DNA of 64,000 bases, from positions 1,550,001 to 1,614,000 of the forward strand of contig NZ_VIKU02000001.1 in assembly GCF_009371985.2 (NCBI RefSeq), given 5' to 3'. How positions within the stretch are numbered: the stretch's first letter is position 1; every line of letters begins with the position of its first letter. Origin of the DNA: Pelagihabitans pacificus (lineage in GTDB: Bacteria > Bacteroidota > Bacteroidia > Flavobacteriales > Flavobacteriaceae). Below, one piece after another: positions 8,333 through 16,324 of the stretch. Below the pieces are notes generated by a model. The model was given only the letters and a program-made list of their open reading frames with translations. It searched no databases and was not told the DNA's origin. The position numbers were made by a program, and so were the translations under genes.

Positions 8333-10009
8333 ATGAAATTACCGAGTTGCCTTTTTCTGATTTTCTTCTTGTTCGTTTCCTGTGGCAACGATGACATTCC
8401 GTTAACCCAAAACGATCCTGAACCAGAGTCAGAGAAACCGAAAGGGGAAGATACCTTTCCCGAGGAGTATTCTGAAAATCTATTGCTGCAGTTGGAGGGT
8501 ACGCAATTGGTGGACGCAAATAAAAACACGGTATATTTACAGGGCGTCGCCTTTAACAATTTTATTTGGGAAAACTCCGCCCTACCGCCAGCGCATCATA
8601 CCGAAATAGATTACGAACGCGTTCGTTCCATGGGAATGAACACCATTCGCTTTTACATGAACTATCATTATTTTGAAGACGATTCCGATCCGTATACCTA
8701 CCGTCAAAGCGGATGGGATTGGCTAGACCAAAATATTGCCTGGGCCAAAAAACACGGTATTTATTTGGTATTGAACATGCATGTTCCCCAGGGTGGGTAC
8801 CAATCGCAGGGGGAAGGAGATGCTTTGTGGACCAATACGGAAAACCAAAATCGACTGGCCGCCTTGTGGAAGGAAATTGCCAAACGCTATGTAAACGAAG
8901 TGCAAATTGCAGGGTTCGGTCCCGTTAATGAGCCCGTACCCACCCAATCTATCGATCAGTGGAGCCAATTGGCCCAAAAAATAATAGATGCAATCCGTTC
9001 GGTGAACAGGCATCATCTCATCTTTTTGGAAAAAGCCATCTATGTCAAAGGAGCTCAAACGGATACCAACCTCAATTTTCCATCGGTTACAGGGAACAAC
9101 CTGATCTACGAATTCCATGGATATGACCCTTATTTCTACACCCATCAGCTACTTGAGTTTGCAGATTTGGGAGATGGCGGAAGCTATCCCGATGAAACGG
9201 TTTTGGAAATCTCCGAGAGTCAGTGGTATACCGCTTCGTTCGATAATCCAAGTCTGCCCAGTGGTACCACTGAGTGGGAGTACTTCGAGGGCGTTCTATA
9301 TGAGGTAGCCGACCCGAATATTGATATTGGCATACCTGCACTGGTTGGTGAAAATGTGGGGGGACGGGTTTATTTTGATGACATTATAGTAACCGAATAC
9401 GATGAGAACGGAGATTTTGTACGTACCATTTACGAAGCCAATCTCACTACTCTGGAAAGTTGGAGTTATTGGAGCCGTAATGAAAGTGGTATCGGCGCTG
9501 TTTCCAATTTGGAAGGTCGCAACGATTCCAATAGTTTATACATCGAGGGGGCTACCACGGACGCCAACATGAGCAATTATGGGGAAGTCTTTGAAACCAG
9601 GGCAAACCATTCCTATCAAATCAGCGGGTGGATGAAAGGCGAGAACGTAGCCGGCAATGCCGAATGTAAGATACGATTGGACTTCTATTCGGTTGACGGA
9701 CCTGTTTTAAGACGGAATAGAGCGTACTTGGAATCGGTGATCGAAAAAATGGCCCATTGGGCCAAGAATCGGAACGCTCCCCTGTATATGGGTGAGTTCG
9801 GTGCGGGATATCCCTGTTTTCAAGATGAAAAAGGCGGGCTCGATTTTGTAAAGGATATGGTTGATATCGCGAAGACCAATAACATACATTTTACCTACCA
9901 TGCCTATCATGAGGATGCCTTTGGATTATATCTTGGTTTTGGTCTTCCCGACCCCAGTAACGTAAATCAACCCCTGATCGATTTATTTACAGAAATATTG
10001 AACCAATAA
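8333..10009 (+). CDS. GH5-type glycoside hydrolase lipoprotein with inserted beta-sandwich domain
   Basis: A 558-residue secreted glycosidase of clan GH-A, probably family 5 acting on a beta-glucan or mannan. The start at 8333 gives MKLPSCLFLIFFLFVSC with a lipobox Cys17; the frame opens at 8300 but that start spoils the signal. Barrel landmarks are NTIRFYMNY (about 103-111), YLVLNMHVPQGG, the acid/base Glu200 in FGPVNEP, EFHGYDPYF (260-269) and the nucleophile Glu488 in YMGEFGAG. About 190 residues (roughly 275-465) are inserted between barrel strand 6 and its helix. This insert holds GGRVYFDDIIVTEYDENG and other stretches typical of jelly-roll carbohydrate-binding modules. It probably sits on the cell surface and degrades algal polysaccharide; the substrate is inferred. 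Confidence 0.85.
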   Translation: MKLPSCLFLIFFLFVSCGNDDIPLTQNDPEPESEKPKGEDTFPEEYSENLLLQLEGTQLVDANKNTVYLQGVAFNNFIWENSALPPAHHTEIDYERVRSMGMNTIRFYMNYHYFEDDSDPYTYRQSGWDWLDQNIAWAKKHGIYLVLNMHVPQGGYQSQGEGDALWTNTENQNRLAALWKEIAKRYVNEVQIAGFGPVNEPVPTQSIDQWSQLAQKIIDAIRSVNRHHLIFLEKAIYVKGAQTDTNLNFPSVTGNNLIYEFHGYDPYFYTHQLLEFADLGDGGSYPDETVLEISESQWYTASFDNPSLPSGTTEWEYFEGVLYEVADPNIDIGIPALVGENVGGRVYFDDIIVTEYDENGDFVRTIYEANLTTLESWSYWSRNESGIGAVSNLEGRNDSNSLYIEGATTDANMSNYGEVFETRANHSYQISGWMKGENVAGNAECKIRLDFYSVDGPVLRRNRAYLESVIEKMAHWAKNRNAPLYMGEFGAGYPCFQDEKGGLDFVKDMVDIAKTNNIHFTYHAYHEDAFGLYLGFGLPDPSNVNQPLIDLFTEILNQ

Positions 10010-10064
10010 TACGGTTGATCACTAAAAATTTGGATTTTTAAGGAATTCTATTATCTTGTTGATT

Positions 10065-10439
10065 ATGATACAATTAGATAAAACTGAGAATCAGGAATTC
10101 CTGGAGAAATCAATTCATTATTTGGAGTCGAGCGGATTTGAAGAAATCAAGGCCGATATTGAAGGATATGAAACCCCAAAATCGTACGTTCGAAAGGGAA
10201 GTGGTTCGAAAATTACACCAGATATCGTAGCGATTAAAAATGGGCGAAAATACTATTTTGATATTAGCTTAAAATCGGAAAAACCGCGACTATTGAAGTC
10301 AAAATGGCTTTTTTTGGATACAATGAGCAGAATGAATTCCCATCATTTCCGCATCATTACCACAAAAGGGCATTATAAATTCACCGATAATATGCTAGAG
10401 GATATTAATCTTACCAATAAGACGCCGATCAAGATTTGA
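10065..10439 (+). CDS. Hypothetical 124-residue protein, possible nuclease-like core
   Basis: I do not recognise this family. The start at ATG 10065 is preferred over the in-frame TTG at 10056. There is no signal peptide or transmembrane span, so it is cytoplasmic. Residues 51-70 read TPDIVAIKNGRKYYFDISLK, an acidic strand-turn-strand with Asp53 and Asp66, reminiscent of the PD-(D/E)XK core, but the expected lysine two residues after the second acid is a serine (Ser68). It stands alone between the glycosidase and convergent genes, about 1.8 kb from the restriction-modification pair, so a link to DNA metabolism is only a suggestion. Confidence 0.6.
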   Translation: MIQLDKTENQEFLEKSIHYLESSGFEEIKADIEGYETPKSYVRKGSGSKITPDIVAIKNGRKYYFDISLKSEKPRLLKSKWLFLDTMSRMNSHHFRIITTKGHYKFTDNMLEDINLTNKTPIKI

Positions 10440-10452
10440 GGTGAGGGTGCTA

Positions 10453-10893
10453 TCACTTCTTCAACATACCTATATGGGGTATGCCATCTTCCAAATAACC
10501 CTTACCCACCTGTTCAAAACCCAGGGAATTGTAAAATTTCTTGAGATATGTCTGTGCGGATAACTGAACAGTAGTTGTGTGATAAGAGTTCTTAATGGCT
10601 TTTAGGGAGGCGTTCATAATTTCGCGGCCATATCCGTGTTTTCTTTCCGAAGGTTTCACCACTACCCTTCCAATACTGGCCTCGCGAAAATATTCACCTG
10701 GTCCGAACACTCGGGTATACGCTACCAACTGTTCATTTTGTGTACCGATTATATGCAGTGCTTTCTGATCTTTACCGTCTAAATCCTGGTAAGCACAATG
10801 CTGTTCGACTACAAAAACTTCACTTCTCAACTGTAAAATAGCGTACAGTTCCTCTGTAGTAAGCTCAGGGAATGTCTTGGTCGTGATTGTCAT
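10453..10893 (-). CDS. GNAT acetyltransferase, ElaA family
   Basis: A 146-residue N-acetyltransferase of the GNAT fold. The N-terminal half contains LRSEVFVVEQ and AYQDLDGKD, the hallmark of ElaA-like proteins, and the acetyl-CoA loop lies in IGRVVVKPSERKHGYGREIM (about residues 74-93). The C-terminal SAQTYLKKFYNSLGFEQVG matches the last GNAT strands. The physiological substrate of ElaA proteins is not established. Its ATG overlaps the stop of rpiB by four bases (10890-10893), so the two genes form a translationally coupled minus-strand operon. Confidence 0.88.
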   Translation of the reverse strand: MTITTKTFPELTTEELYAILQLRSEVFVVEQHCAYQDLDGKDQKALHIIGTQNEQLVAYTRVFGPGEYFREASIGRVVVKPSERKHGYGREIMNASLKAIKNSYHTTTVQLSAQTYLKKFYNSLGFEQVGKGYLEDGIPHIGMLKK

Positions 10894-11327
10894 GGATTTG
10901 CGCAGGGTATTTTTTCAATCCTACGTTCGTGCCTTCCGCCTTCGAAATCGGTACTTAAGAAGGTCTTTACCATTTCCAATGCCTGAGGCAGTGAAATATA
11001 GCGTGCCGGTAGGCTTAAGATATTGGCGTCGTTATGCTCTCTTGCCAAGGCGACGATTTCTTTGGTCCAACAGAGTGCACAACGCACCTTTTGATGCTTA
11101 TTTGCCGTCATCGATGCACCGTTGCCACTTCCACAAATGATAATTCCATAAGTAACCGTTCCCTCTTCTACATCCCTGGCGACAGGATGTACGAAGTCAG
11201 GATAATCTACACTATCCGTACCATCGGTACCATGATTCAGCACCTCGATACCCATCGATTTCAACAAGCCGATAACCGCTAATTTATACTCAGTACCTGC
11301 GTGGTCGTTCCCTATGGCTATTTTCAT
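10890..11327 (-). CDS. rpiB: Ribose-5-phosphate isomerase B
   Basis: A 145-residue LacA/RpiB-family enzyme that interconverts ribose-5-phosphate and ribulose-5-phosphate in the pentose phosphate pathway. The N-terminus MKIAIGNDHAG carries His9; the catalytic Cys65 lies in CGSGNGASMTANKH, and His98 follows in REHNDANIL. The start at 11327 gives the canonical beginning; an open frame to 11441 would add an implausible hydrophobic tail and contains the promoter element at 11354-11361. It is the first gene of a two-gene operon with the ElaA-type acetyltransferase and is transcribed away from rnr across a long AT-rich gap. Confidence 0.95.
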   Translation of the reverse strand: MKIAIGNDHAGTEYKLAVIGLLKSMGIEVLNHGTDGTDSVDYPDFVHPVARDVEEGTVTYGIIICGSGNGASMTANKHQKVRCALCWTKEIVALAREHNDANILSLPARYISLPQALEMVKTFLSTDFEGGRHERRIEKIPCANP

Positions 11328-11950
11328 TGCTAAATAAATTCCGATTAGTAATACAAAAGTACAAATTGTTATACAGAAGAGCGTTTTCACCACATAAAGG
11401 AATGCTTTCACAACAAATATTCTGGTTTTCACAAAAAGCATTGTTAATTAGCCCGGCTTATTGGTTGTTGGCACTGTTGATAAACCGACAATAAAAACTG
11501 ACTTTCCTATTTTGTTTTTTCATTTGAAATTTGTTTTACAAAATGCTTTGTGATTAGCATAATTTTCTTCTAACTATTTGATAGGAACATATCAAATCAA
11601 TACATGAAAGAGTTAACATAATTTTAAGCGATACTTATGAAAAAATTCATGTTGAAATCGGTTATCAACTTATCTTGATAAAATCGCTAAAACGCTCGAT
11701 TTCAAGATTCCCGTGATGGTAAATTTTGTCAGTAAGTTTTAAAATTGGTTGAAAGCAACTTTTTGAGGGTTTATTTTTCCCACCTATCAACAGACCAACA
11801 TAGACAACATTTTTAATTTTACATTAAAAAGAAAGAATATGAATATGGAATAATTGTTAATAAGCATATTGTCTTTATAAAAAATACAGCACGTAGGATT
11901 AAAACCGCAATGAATTATAATTCGTAATTTTCCGGTCTAATAAGAATTGA
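11328..11950. other. 623-bp AT-rich divergent intergenic region, candidate replication origin
   Basis: There is no credible gene here between divergent rpiB and rnr. The region is visibly AT-rich and repeats a TTATNAAC-type nonamer: TTATCAACA at 11475-11483 (minus strand), TTATCAACT at 11662-11670, CTATCAACA at 11784-11792 and TTATTAACA at 11855-11863 (minus strand), plus TTTATCAAG at 11674-11682 (minus strand). These differ by one or two bases from the DnaA box TTATCCACA. With parS-like sites about 34 kb away, an origin is possible. It could equally be a long regulatory region for rnr. Confidence 0.3.
11354..11361 (-). promoter_or_regulatory. -7 promoter element for rpiB
   Basis: The minus strand reads TACTTTTG, an exact TAnnTTTG match ending 26 bases before the rpiB ATG. 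It supports the short rpiB start. Confidence 0.5.
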
Positions 11951-14140
11951 ATGTCCAAGAAGAAGAAGCGAACTAAAAACAGTAGAAAAAACGAAATTAC
12001 CAAAGGAATTTTTACCGTTCTTGAGAAAGAACCTAAAAAATCCTTCAATTATAAACAAATTGCCGCCAGAATTGGCGTTAGCGAAGCCCATGATAGAAAC
12101 CAATTGATTAAAAGACTGGTTCAACTTAAAGAAAAAAAACGCATCGTAGAAGAGAGCCGGGGCAATTATAAGGCGGCTCCTTCCACAAAAACCTACCATA
12201 CCGGAACAGTCGATATTACCGGTAGGGGGAATGCGTATATCGTAGTGGAAGGTATTGATGATGACGTCTTCGTACCGTTTAACAAATTAAACAAAGCATT
12301 TCATAAAGATACCGTCGAGGTATATATCTATCCTAGAAGAAAAGGGAGAAAACTGGAGGGTGAGATTATCAATATCCTGAAAAGGAATAAAACCAGTTTT
12401 GTCGGTATTGTGGACATGCAGCCGAATTTTGCCTTCGTGAGGCCTTCGGATTTCAGGATGTATACCGATGTGTTCGTTTCAAAGGATAAAATAGGAAAGG
12501 CGACCGATGGAGATAAGGTCATTGTTGAAATGACCGAATGGCCCGAAAATACCGATTCTCCTTATGGGAGAATCACTGAAATATTGGGAAAACCCGGGGA
12601 GCATGATACTGAAATACACTCGATCTTGGCGGAATACGGGTTGCCTTATAATTTTCCACCGGAGATAGAACGTTTTGCCAATCAGCTTGATACGAGCATA
12701 AAGAAAGGGGAAATTTCGAAAAGACGGGATATGCGAGAGGTACTCACATTCACCATCGACCCAAAAGATGCAAAGGATTTTGACGACGCCCTTTCGTTCG
12801 AAATCTTGGAAAATGGTAACTATGAAATCGGCATACATATCGCCGATGTCTCACATTACCTGAAACCCGATACGATTTTAGATGACGAAGCCTACAATAG
12901 GGCCACTTCGGTATATTTAGTAGATCGTGTAGTGCCCATGCTACCCGAAGTATTATCGAATAATGCGTGTTCCCTTAGACCGAATGAGGAAAAATATACG
13001 TTCTCGGCCATTTTTGAAATAGACAATAGCGCTGCCGTCAAGAAACAGTGGTTCGGGCGAACGGTCATAAATTCCAATGAGCGTTTTGCTTACGAGGAGG
13101 CACAGTACATCATTGAAAACAAAAACGGTACTATTCCCGAGGAAATCTCGATTCGGGGTAAAGGGTATTCGGTATCGAAAGAAGTCGTCAATGCGACATT
13201 GACCTTGAATCGATTAGCAAAAGTAATGCGAGAGCAGCGAATGCAAAAAGGAGCCATCTCTTTCGATTCCATTGAGGTTCGGTTTAATCTGAACGATAAA
13301 AATGAGCCGGAAAACGTTTATTTCAAGGAGTCAAAAGATGCCAATAAACTGATTGAGGAATTTATGTTATTGGCCAACCGCAAGGTAGCCGCGTTTATTG
13401 GGAGGCAAAAACCAAAAAAGACTTTTGTATATCGTGTGCATGATGAGCCTGATGAAGATAAATTACAGGCACTGAATGGCATTATTTCAAAGTTTGGTCA
13501 TCGACTCGACTTCAAGGACAAAAAATCCGTTAGCGCATCGCTAAACAAACTTCTTGACGATGTGAAGGGACAGAAAGAACAAAACTTGGTCGATACCTTG
13601 GCCGTCCGTAGTATGAGCAAGGCGATATATACGACCGATAACATAGGACACTATGGCTTGGCTTTTGATTATTACAGCCATTTTACCTCCCCAATCCGAA
13701 GGTACCCCGATGTGATGGTACATCGGTTATTACAACATTACCTCGATGGGGGAAAATCCCCTAAGGCCGAAACGTACGAACTAAAATGCAAGCATTCTTC
13801 CGATATGGAAAACCTGGCGGCAAATGCCGAGCGCGATTCGATTAAGTATATGCAAATCAAGTTCATGCAGGACCATCAAGATGAGGAATTTGTCGGAGTA
13901 ATTTCAGGTGTTACCGAATGGGGCATCTATGTGGAGATTATCGAAAATAAGTGTGAGGGAATGGTGCGGATTCGTGATATAAAAGGGGATTATTATATCT
14001 TTGATGAGAAGCAATACGCCATTATAGGGGAACGTACCAAAAAAACATATACCCTGGGGGATGAGGTGATCGTGATGGTGAAAAACACTGATTTGGTCAA
14101 ACGCCATTTGGATTTTTCCTTGATAGGAAAGCATGAGTAA
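11951..14140 (+). CDS. rnr: Ribonuclease R
   Basis: A 729-residue 3'-to-5' exoribonuclease of the RNase II/R superfamily, used for degrading structured RNA and in RNA quality control. In order it has a lysine-rich N-terminal helix-turn-helix-like region (about 1-75), cold-shock OB domains (GTVDITGRGNAYIVVEG, and FVGIVDMQPNFAFVRPSD), the RNB catalytic domain beginning near residue 270 with DPKDAKDFDDAL (metal-binding aspartates), FTSPIRRYPDVMVHRLL further on, and a C-terminal S1 domain from about residue 645 (GVISGVTEWGIYVEI). Length and architecture are typical. The long AT-rich region upstream may carry its promoter. Confidence 0.96.
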   Translation: MSKKKKRTKNSRKNEITKGIFTVLEKEPKKSFNYKQIAARIGVSEAHDRNQLIKRLVQLKEKKRIVEESRGNYKAAPSTKTYHTGTVDITGRGNAYIVVEGIDDDVFVPFNKLNKAFHKDTVEVYIYPRRKGRKLEGEIINILKRNKTSFVGIVDMQPNFAFVRPSDFRMYTDVFVSKDKIGKATDGDKVIVEMTEWPENTDSPYGRITEILGKPGEHDTEIHSILAEYGLPYNFPPEIERFANQLDTSIKKGEISKRRDMREVLTFTIDPKDAKDFDDALSFEILENGNYEIGIHIADVSHYLKPDTILDDEAYNRATSVYLVDRVVPMLPEVLSNNACSLRPNEEKYTFSAIFEIDNSAAVKKQWFGRTVINSNERFAYEEAQYIIENKNGTIPEEISIRGKGYSVSKEVVNATLTLNRLAKVMREQRMQKGAISFDSIEVRFNLNDKNEPENVYFKESKDANKLIEEFMLLANRKVAAFIGRQKPKKTFVYRVHDEPDEDKLQALNGIISKFGHRLDFKDKKSVSASLNKLLDDVKGQKEQNLVDTLAVRSMSKAIYTTDNIGHYGLAFDYYSHFTSPIRRYPDVMVHRLLQHYLDGGKSPKAETYELKCKHSSDMENLAANAERDSIKYMQIKFMQDHQDEEFVGVISGVTEWGIYVEIIENKCEGMVRIRDIKGDYYIFDEKQYAIIGERTKKTYTLGDEVIVMVKNTDLVKRHLDFSLIGKHE

Positions 14141-14194
14141 ACAATTTTTTGGAATAGAATTTGTTTAGTGCTTAGTGCCTGCTTAAAAACCGAT

Positions 14195-14878
14195 ATGAAA
14201 CAATTAGTACTGTTTTACGTTTTATCGTGGTTAGGATTTACTACTGCCATTGCCCAAGACCAAAAAATAACCAAAGATCTAGATACGTTCACAGAAATCA
14301 AGGCTTTTGACGGACTCTCCGTAAATTTGATAAAGTCAGATGTGAATAAAGCGGTCATCACAGGAGCAAACACCCAAAAAGTGGCTATTGTCAACAATGA
14401 TGGCGTATTGAAACTGCGCATGCAAATCGATAAAATCTTCAGTGGTTATCGCACCTTTGTAGACCTGTATTACAGCGGTAAGATCATTGTAATAGATGTA
14501 AATGAAGATGCACGTATTACTTCTAAGGAAACCATCAGACAAGATGTACTGGAATTAAAGGCTCAAGAGGGTGGTGAGCTGGAAATCGATGCGGAAGTAG
14601 AACAGCTTTTGGTAAAATCAGTAACCGGCGGACTCATAGAAGCGATCGGTACTTCCGATTTACAGGATGTCGCTATCAATACCGGGGGAATCTACGAAGG
14701 AAAAAACTTCAAAACCAAGTTTACGACGGTCAATGTAAATGCGGGTTCGAGGGCTGAAATTTATGCAACGGACTATGTAAAGGCCACTGTGAAGGCCGGA
14801 GGCGAGGTACTGGTGTACGGTGATCCCGCCAAGATGGATGAAAAAACCGTTTTTGGGGGTACGGTGACACGAATGTGA
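14195..14878 (+). CDS. Head GIN (DUF2807) domain secreted protein
   Basis: A 227-residue exported protein. The start at 14195 gives MKQLVLFYVLSWLGFTTAIAQ, a clean signal peptide ending in AQ; the frame extends to a GTG at 14168 but without benefit. The mature part begins with DLDTFTEIKAFDGLSVNLIKS and continues as a repetitive beta-strand pattern (ARITSKETIRQD, VNVNAGSRAEIYATDY, KAGGEVLVYGDP), the right-handed beta-helix-like signature of DUF2807 proteins that are abundant in Bacteroidota. The function is not established for the family. It follows rnr by 54 bases on the same strand and may be co-transcribed. Confidence 0.8.
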   Translation: MKQLVLFYVLSWLGFTTAIAQDQKITKDLDTFTEIKAFDGLSVNLIKSDVNKAVITGANTQKVAIVNNDGVLKLRMQIDKIFSGYRTFVDLYYSGKIIVIDVNEDARITSKETIRQDVLELKAQEGGELEIDAEVEQLLVKSVTGGLIEAIGTSDLQDVAINTGGIYEGKNFKTKFTTVNVNAGSRAEIYATDYVKATVKAGGEVLVYGDPAKMDEKTVFGGTVTRM

Positions 14879-14949
14879 TTTGAAATCCATAATTTGTAGC
14901 ATAATTACCAAACCGTTACGCTTTTTCAACCAATAACCCAATTAGTAGC

Positions 14950-15636
14950 ATGTGGGAAGACATTCAGGCAGCGATACCCTTGGGCTTTCTTTTAAGCTTT
15001 ATGATCGGGCCTGTTTTTTTTGTGCTCTTGGAAACTAGCGCCATCAAAGGGTTCCGTGCGGCCGTGGTCTTTGATTTGGGAGTAATAGTAGCGGATATAC
15101 TCTTCATAACCGTAGCCTATTTTAGTAGCTTTCAACTATTGGAAAATTTAAGCAATCAGCCTGGTCTGTATGTGTTCGGCGGGGCAATCCTCTTGGTTTA
15201 TGGGGTGACGACCTTTGTAAGGAAACAAAGCATTACAAAAACCTCCAAGGAAGCGGAAAAGACGTCCATTAAGGTCAGTAAGGGATACTTCGGGCTCTTT
15301 GTTAAAGGTTTTCTTCTAAACTTTATCAATATCGGGGTGCTTGTTTTTTGGCTGGGGATCATTATCGTAGTGGGCCCAAGCCTCGACAACGACTCATCCC
15401 GAATCATGGCATTTTTTACTTCCATGATAGCGGCTTATTTTGTAACCGACCTTTTGAAAATTCTGCTGGCCAAGCAATTAAAGCAAAAGCTGACCAAAAA
15501 AAGAATCCGTAGGGTTAAAAAGGTACTTGGGGTGATTTTGGTGATTTGTGGTTTGGTCTTGATTACGAAAGGGTTCTTACCAAAAGACAAGTTCAATATT
15601 GAAAAAGGACTGGAACGTATCGATAAAATCAGATAA
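14950..15636 (+). CDS. LysE/RhtB-family amino-acid exporter
   Basis: A 228-residue inner-membrane protein with about six hydrophobic segments. The N-terminal AAIPLGFLLSFMIGPVFFVL is the typical start of LysE/RhtB exporters (the family GPxxxxV region), followed by ETSAIKGFRAAVVFDLGVIV, an amphipathic charged loop near residues 95-115 and GFLLNFINIGVLVFWLG, the second conserved half. Members export amino acids or related small molecules; the substrate is not predictable here. It ends before a short region holding a tRNA-like remnant and the convergent tRNA-Cys gene. Confidence 0.88.
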   Translation: MWEDIQAAIPLGFLLSFMIGPVFFVLLETSAIKGFRAAVVFDLGVIVADILFITVAYFSSFQLLENLSNQPGLYVFGGAILLVYGVTTFVRKQSITKTSKEAEKTSIKVSKGYFGLFVKGFLLNFINIGVLVFWLGIIIVVGPSLDNDSSRIMAFFTSMIAAYFVTDLLKILLAKQLKQKLTKKRIRRVKKVLGVILVICGLVLITKGFLPKDKFNIEKGLERIDKIR

Positions 15637-15658
15637 GGAAAAGGGAAGGGATTTTTTC

Positions 15659-15700
15659 AGAGGTATTGAGCGCCCCGAATCCTCGGGGGAAACGCTGTAC
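15659..15700 (-). pseudogene. Possible decayed tRNA-Cys fragment
   Basis: Plus-strand AGAGGTATTGAGCG (15659-15672) matches the acceptor/T-arm end of the intact tRNA-Cys (AGAGGCATCGAGCG, 15765-15778) at 12 of 14 positions, and CGCTGTAC (15693-15700) matches the same tRNA further along. The part in between is longer and forms a separate CCCCGA/TCGGGG hairpin. The order and orientation fit a degenerate partial duplicate of the tRNA 3' half. Chance similarity, or a hairpin acting as a terminator, remains possible. Confidence 0.3.
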
Positions 15701-15766
15701 GTATCCAATGGACTTTTTCTATAAACGATAAATCCCCACCCATGTATGGGCAGGGAATCATTTTAG

Positions 15767-15837
15767 AGGCATCGAGCGGATTCGAACCGCTGTACAAGCT
15801 TTTGCAGAGCCTTGCCTAGCCACTCGGCCACGATGCC
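15767..15837 (-). tRNA. tRNA-Cys (GCA)
   Basis: On the minus strand the sequence folds as a full cloverleaf. The seven-base acceptor stem GGCATCG pairs perfectly with CGATGCC. The D arm is closed by GCC/GGC, the anticodon stem is AGGCT/AGCTT, the loop is CTGCAAA with anticodon GCA, and the T arm is AGCGG-TTCGAAT-CCGCT. The discriminator base is U, the known identity element for cysteinyl-tRNA synthetase. The 3' CCA is not encoded. It lies 35 bases after the folB stop on the same strand and could be on the same transcript. Confidence 0.97.
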
Positions 15838-15872
15838 TTTTTGCGGGGCAAAGGTAACATAATTTTAAATAA

Positions 15873-16232
15873 TCAACTTCTTTTTTGGGACAGGATTACG
15901 GTGACTCTTCCAACATCTCCGCCGATAGGAGGGTTTATTTTTGAAACGCCCACTTCCGCCTCTTCCACCATAGCTATTTCCGAAAATAGTCGGTCTAGAA
16001 TACGCTGTGCCACATGTTCCAAAAGTTGGGATGGCACCTTCATCTCGTCTTTAACGATATGGTTGATATGAACATAATCCACTGTCTCCTTGAGATTGTC
16101 ACTCTTGGCAGGTTCGGATAGGTTGGCGTGCACAGCTACATCTACGCGATAATCACTTCCAATGACCGTTTCTTGGGGTAAGCAGCCGTGATAGGCATAG
16201 ACCCTTATATTTTCGACTTTAATACTACCCAA
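15873..16232 (-). CDS. folB: Dihydroneopterin aldolase
   Basis: A 119-residue folate-biosynthesis enzyme that cleaves dihydroneopterin to 6-hydroxymethyl-dihydropterin and glycolaldehyde, acting as an octamer in the cytoplasm. Family residues are all present: VYAYHGCLPQE with Glu21, ETVDYVHI with Tyr53, LLEHVAQRI with the pterin-binding Glu72, and the catalytic Lys98 in VGVSKINPPIGG. Length is standard. It starts 92 bases after the sprF stop on the same strand and precedes tRNA-Cys, so it may be read from the end of the gliding operon or from its own promoter. Confidence 0.95.
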   Translation of the reverse strand: MGSIKVENIRVYAYHGCLPQETVIGSDYRVDVAVHANLSEPAKSDNLKETVDYVHINHIVKDEMKVPSQLLEHVAQRILDRLFSEIAMVEEAEVGVSKINPPIGGDVGRVTVILSQKRS

Positions 16233-16324
16233 AACATAAACATTTTATACAAACTTAACGGAATCCGCCGAAAAAAGGAAAGCCTAACGGCCGACGATAT
16301 GGTAGTAGGGCATCCAATATCCGA

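Noticed and set aside
15640..15766. CCCCGA/TCGGGG hairpin as an intrinsic terminator for the LysE-type gene.
   Set aside because: The six-base stem is not followed by a T run; the similarity to tRNA-Cys around it explains the segment better.
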